The notes under the pieces were generated by a model. That model was not told the DNA's origin, ran no database searches, and saw only the letters and a list, made by a program, of their open reading frames with translations. From assembly GCF_014197035.1 (NCBI RefSeq), contig NZ_JACIEU010000007.1, forward strand, positions 62,001 through 126,000: DNA of 64,000 nucleotides, written 5' to 3'. The position numbers and the translations under genes were made by a program. The stretch comes from Sphingobium scionense (GTDB taxonomy: Bacteria; Pseudomonadota; Alphaproteobacteria; Sphingomonadales; Sphingomonadaceae). This document shows positions 63,198 to 64,000 of this stretch, one piece after another (positions within the stretch are counted from its first letter, which is position 1; each line of letters starts with the position of its first letter).

Positions 63198-64000
63198 ATG
63201 CATGGGTCGGCACCACAGGAAAGCAGCATGATCGGGGCGGGTCGCTATCGCCGCGACATTGACGGGCTGCGCGCCATCGCCATCCTGCCGGTGCTGTTCT
63301 TCCACGCCCATATTCCCGGCTTTTCCGGCGGTTATGTCGGCGTCGACATCTTCTTCGTGATCTCCGGCTTCCTCATCACCGGCATCATCGCGCGCGAAGT
63401 GGATGAGCAGCGCTTCTCGCTCGTCCATTTCTACGAACGCCGCTTCCGCCGGATCATGCCGGCGCTCAGCCTCATGATCCTCGCTGTGCTGGCGGCGGCC
63501 TGCTGGCTCTACCTACCCGGCGACATAGAGGGCGTGCCGAAATCCGCGCTCGCCGCCACGCTGTTCGCCTCCAACCTCTGGTTCTTCACCGATACCGGCT
63601 ATTTCGCCGGCGGCGCCGACGTGAAACCGCTGCTCCACACCTGGTCGCTGGCAGTAGAGGAGCAATTCTACATCGGCTTCCCGATCCTGCTGATGCTGGT
63701 CGCGCGCTTTGCCGCCCGCTGGCGCAGCCTGATCGTCGGCGCGATCGCCGCACTCTCGCTGGCACTGGCGATCGCGCTCCAGCGCGACACGAGCGGCTTC
63801 ACCTTCTACCTGCTGCCGACCCGCGCCTGGGAATTATTCGCCGGCGCGCTGCTGGCGCTCGGTGCCATACCCGTTGCGCGAGTGCGCTGGTTGCGGGAGG
63901 CGCTTGCGTGGAGCGGCCTTCTATCTGTCGCCTTCGCTGTCATCTTCTACACCCGCGAGACCGTCTTCCCCGGCATCACCGCCCTGCCCCCGGTGCTGGG
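63198..64000 (+). CDS. Acyltransferase 3 family membrane protein (OafA/YrhL-like), 5' part
   Basis: The visible 267 codons start MHGSAPQESSMIGAGRYRRD and continue IDGLRAIAILPVLFFHAHIPGFSGGYVGVDIFFVISGFLIT, the canonical N-terminus of integral-membrane acyltransferases that O-acetylate surface sugars. The catalytic His is in FFHAH (about residue 35 from 63198). YERRFRRIMPAL and HTWSLAVEEQFYI (about 150-163) are further family motifs. Two in-frame starts (63198 and 63228) each have AGGA seven bases upstream; either is possible. The gene runs off the window and is divergent from the P450 gene. Confidence 0.92.
   Translation, partial: MHGSAPQESSMIGAGRYRRDIDGLRAIAILPVLFFHAHIPGFSGGYVGVDIFFVISGFLITGIIAREVDEQRFSLVHFYERRFRRIMPALSLMILAVLAAACWLYLPGDIEGVPKSALAATLFASNLWFFTDTGYFAGGADVKPLLHTWSLAVEEQFYIGFPILLMLVARFAARWRSLIVGAIAALSLALAIALQRDTSGFTFYLLPTRAWELFAGALLALGAIPVARVRWLREALAWSGLLSVAFAVIFYTRETVFPGITALPPVL

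Overview
The window is high-GC, densely coded DNA from an alphaproteobacterium. Gene content and order (purN-purM-DUF2066-hdaA-ppk1-ppx, tpiA-ppiD-trpE, pobA with a divergent AraC-type pobR, class II DAHP synthase, DUF2171/SWFGD protein) point to Sphingomonadaceae, probably a Sphingobium-like organism. That placement rests on recognised protein families and local gene order; no database search was possible.

Layout. 1-6.2 kb: housekeeping genes pyrG (cut by the window edge), secG, tpiA, ppiD and trpE. 6.2-10 kb: an extensin-like protein, a NUDIX hydrolase and the 4-hydroxybenzoate module pobA/pobR. 10-11.6 kb: two tRNA-Ala genes with different anticodons and a DUF2171/SWFGD protein. 11.6-19.6 kb: a leucine/isovalerate degradation cluster (CitE-like lyase, MaoC hydratase, methylcrotonyl-CoA carboxylase alpha and beta, isovaleryl-CoA dehydrogenase, divergent LysR regulator). 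It is interrupted on the opposite strand by a GIY-YIG nuclease bracketed by a 27-bp inverted repeat and by a DUF486 membrane protein. 19.6-23.7 kb: a DUF4239 membrane protein, a Trm112-like protein, a LON substrate-binding-domain protein, a CnoX-type thioredoxin, a DUF2141 protein and a sterol-desaturase-family hydroxylase. 23.7-26.4 kb: an AT-richer accessory island with a TIR-domain gene split by an IS5-family element, followed by a non-coding stretch resembling a decayed copy of a small HTH locus found intact at 40.85 kb. 26.4-32.2 kb: pheA, a membrane-anchored cytochrome c, a glycerate-kinase-like ATPase, a CNNM/CBS transporter, an OmpA-family protein and a luciferase-like oxidoreductase. 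32.2-40.2 kb: purN (fused to a YjbR domain), purM, a DUF2066-like protein, hdaA, ppk1 and ppx. 40.2-44.4 kb: an AT-rich orphan, the small HTH gene with trailing short repeats, an ABC ATPase, a start-less DUF559 nuclease between two identical palindromes, and nadB. 44.5-53.1 kb: an alpha/beta hydrolase, a beta-lactamase-fold protein, an outer-membrane protein, a FUSC-like protein, polA, a SMI1/KNR4 protein, a zinc-ribbon protein and a BI-1 protein. 53.4-64 kb: a MerR/TipA-type regulator, cysS, a secreted TPR-CHAT protein, a D-2-hydroxyacid dehydrogenase, a Rap1a/Tai protein, class II DAHP synthase, a cytochrome P450 and the start of an acyltransferase.

How the genes work together. Aromatic amino-acid synthesis is spread over three loci (DAHP synthase, trpE, pheA). 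Purine genes purN and purM are adjacent but separated by a nested palindromic repeat. Polyphosphate synthesis and breakdown (ppk1/ppx) are directly adjacent. The leucine cluster has the same gene set as Mycobacterium tuberculosis Rv2498c-Rv2502c, which suggests the (R)-3-hydroxy-3-methylglutaryl-CoA variant of the pathway. Most non-genic interest lies in palindromic repeats, two of which bracket small nuclease genes, and in the IS-broken TIR gene.
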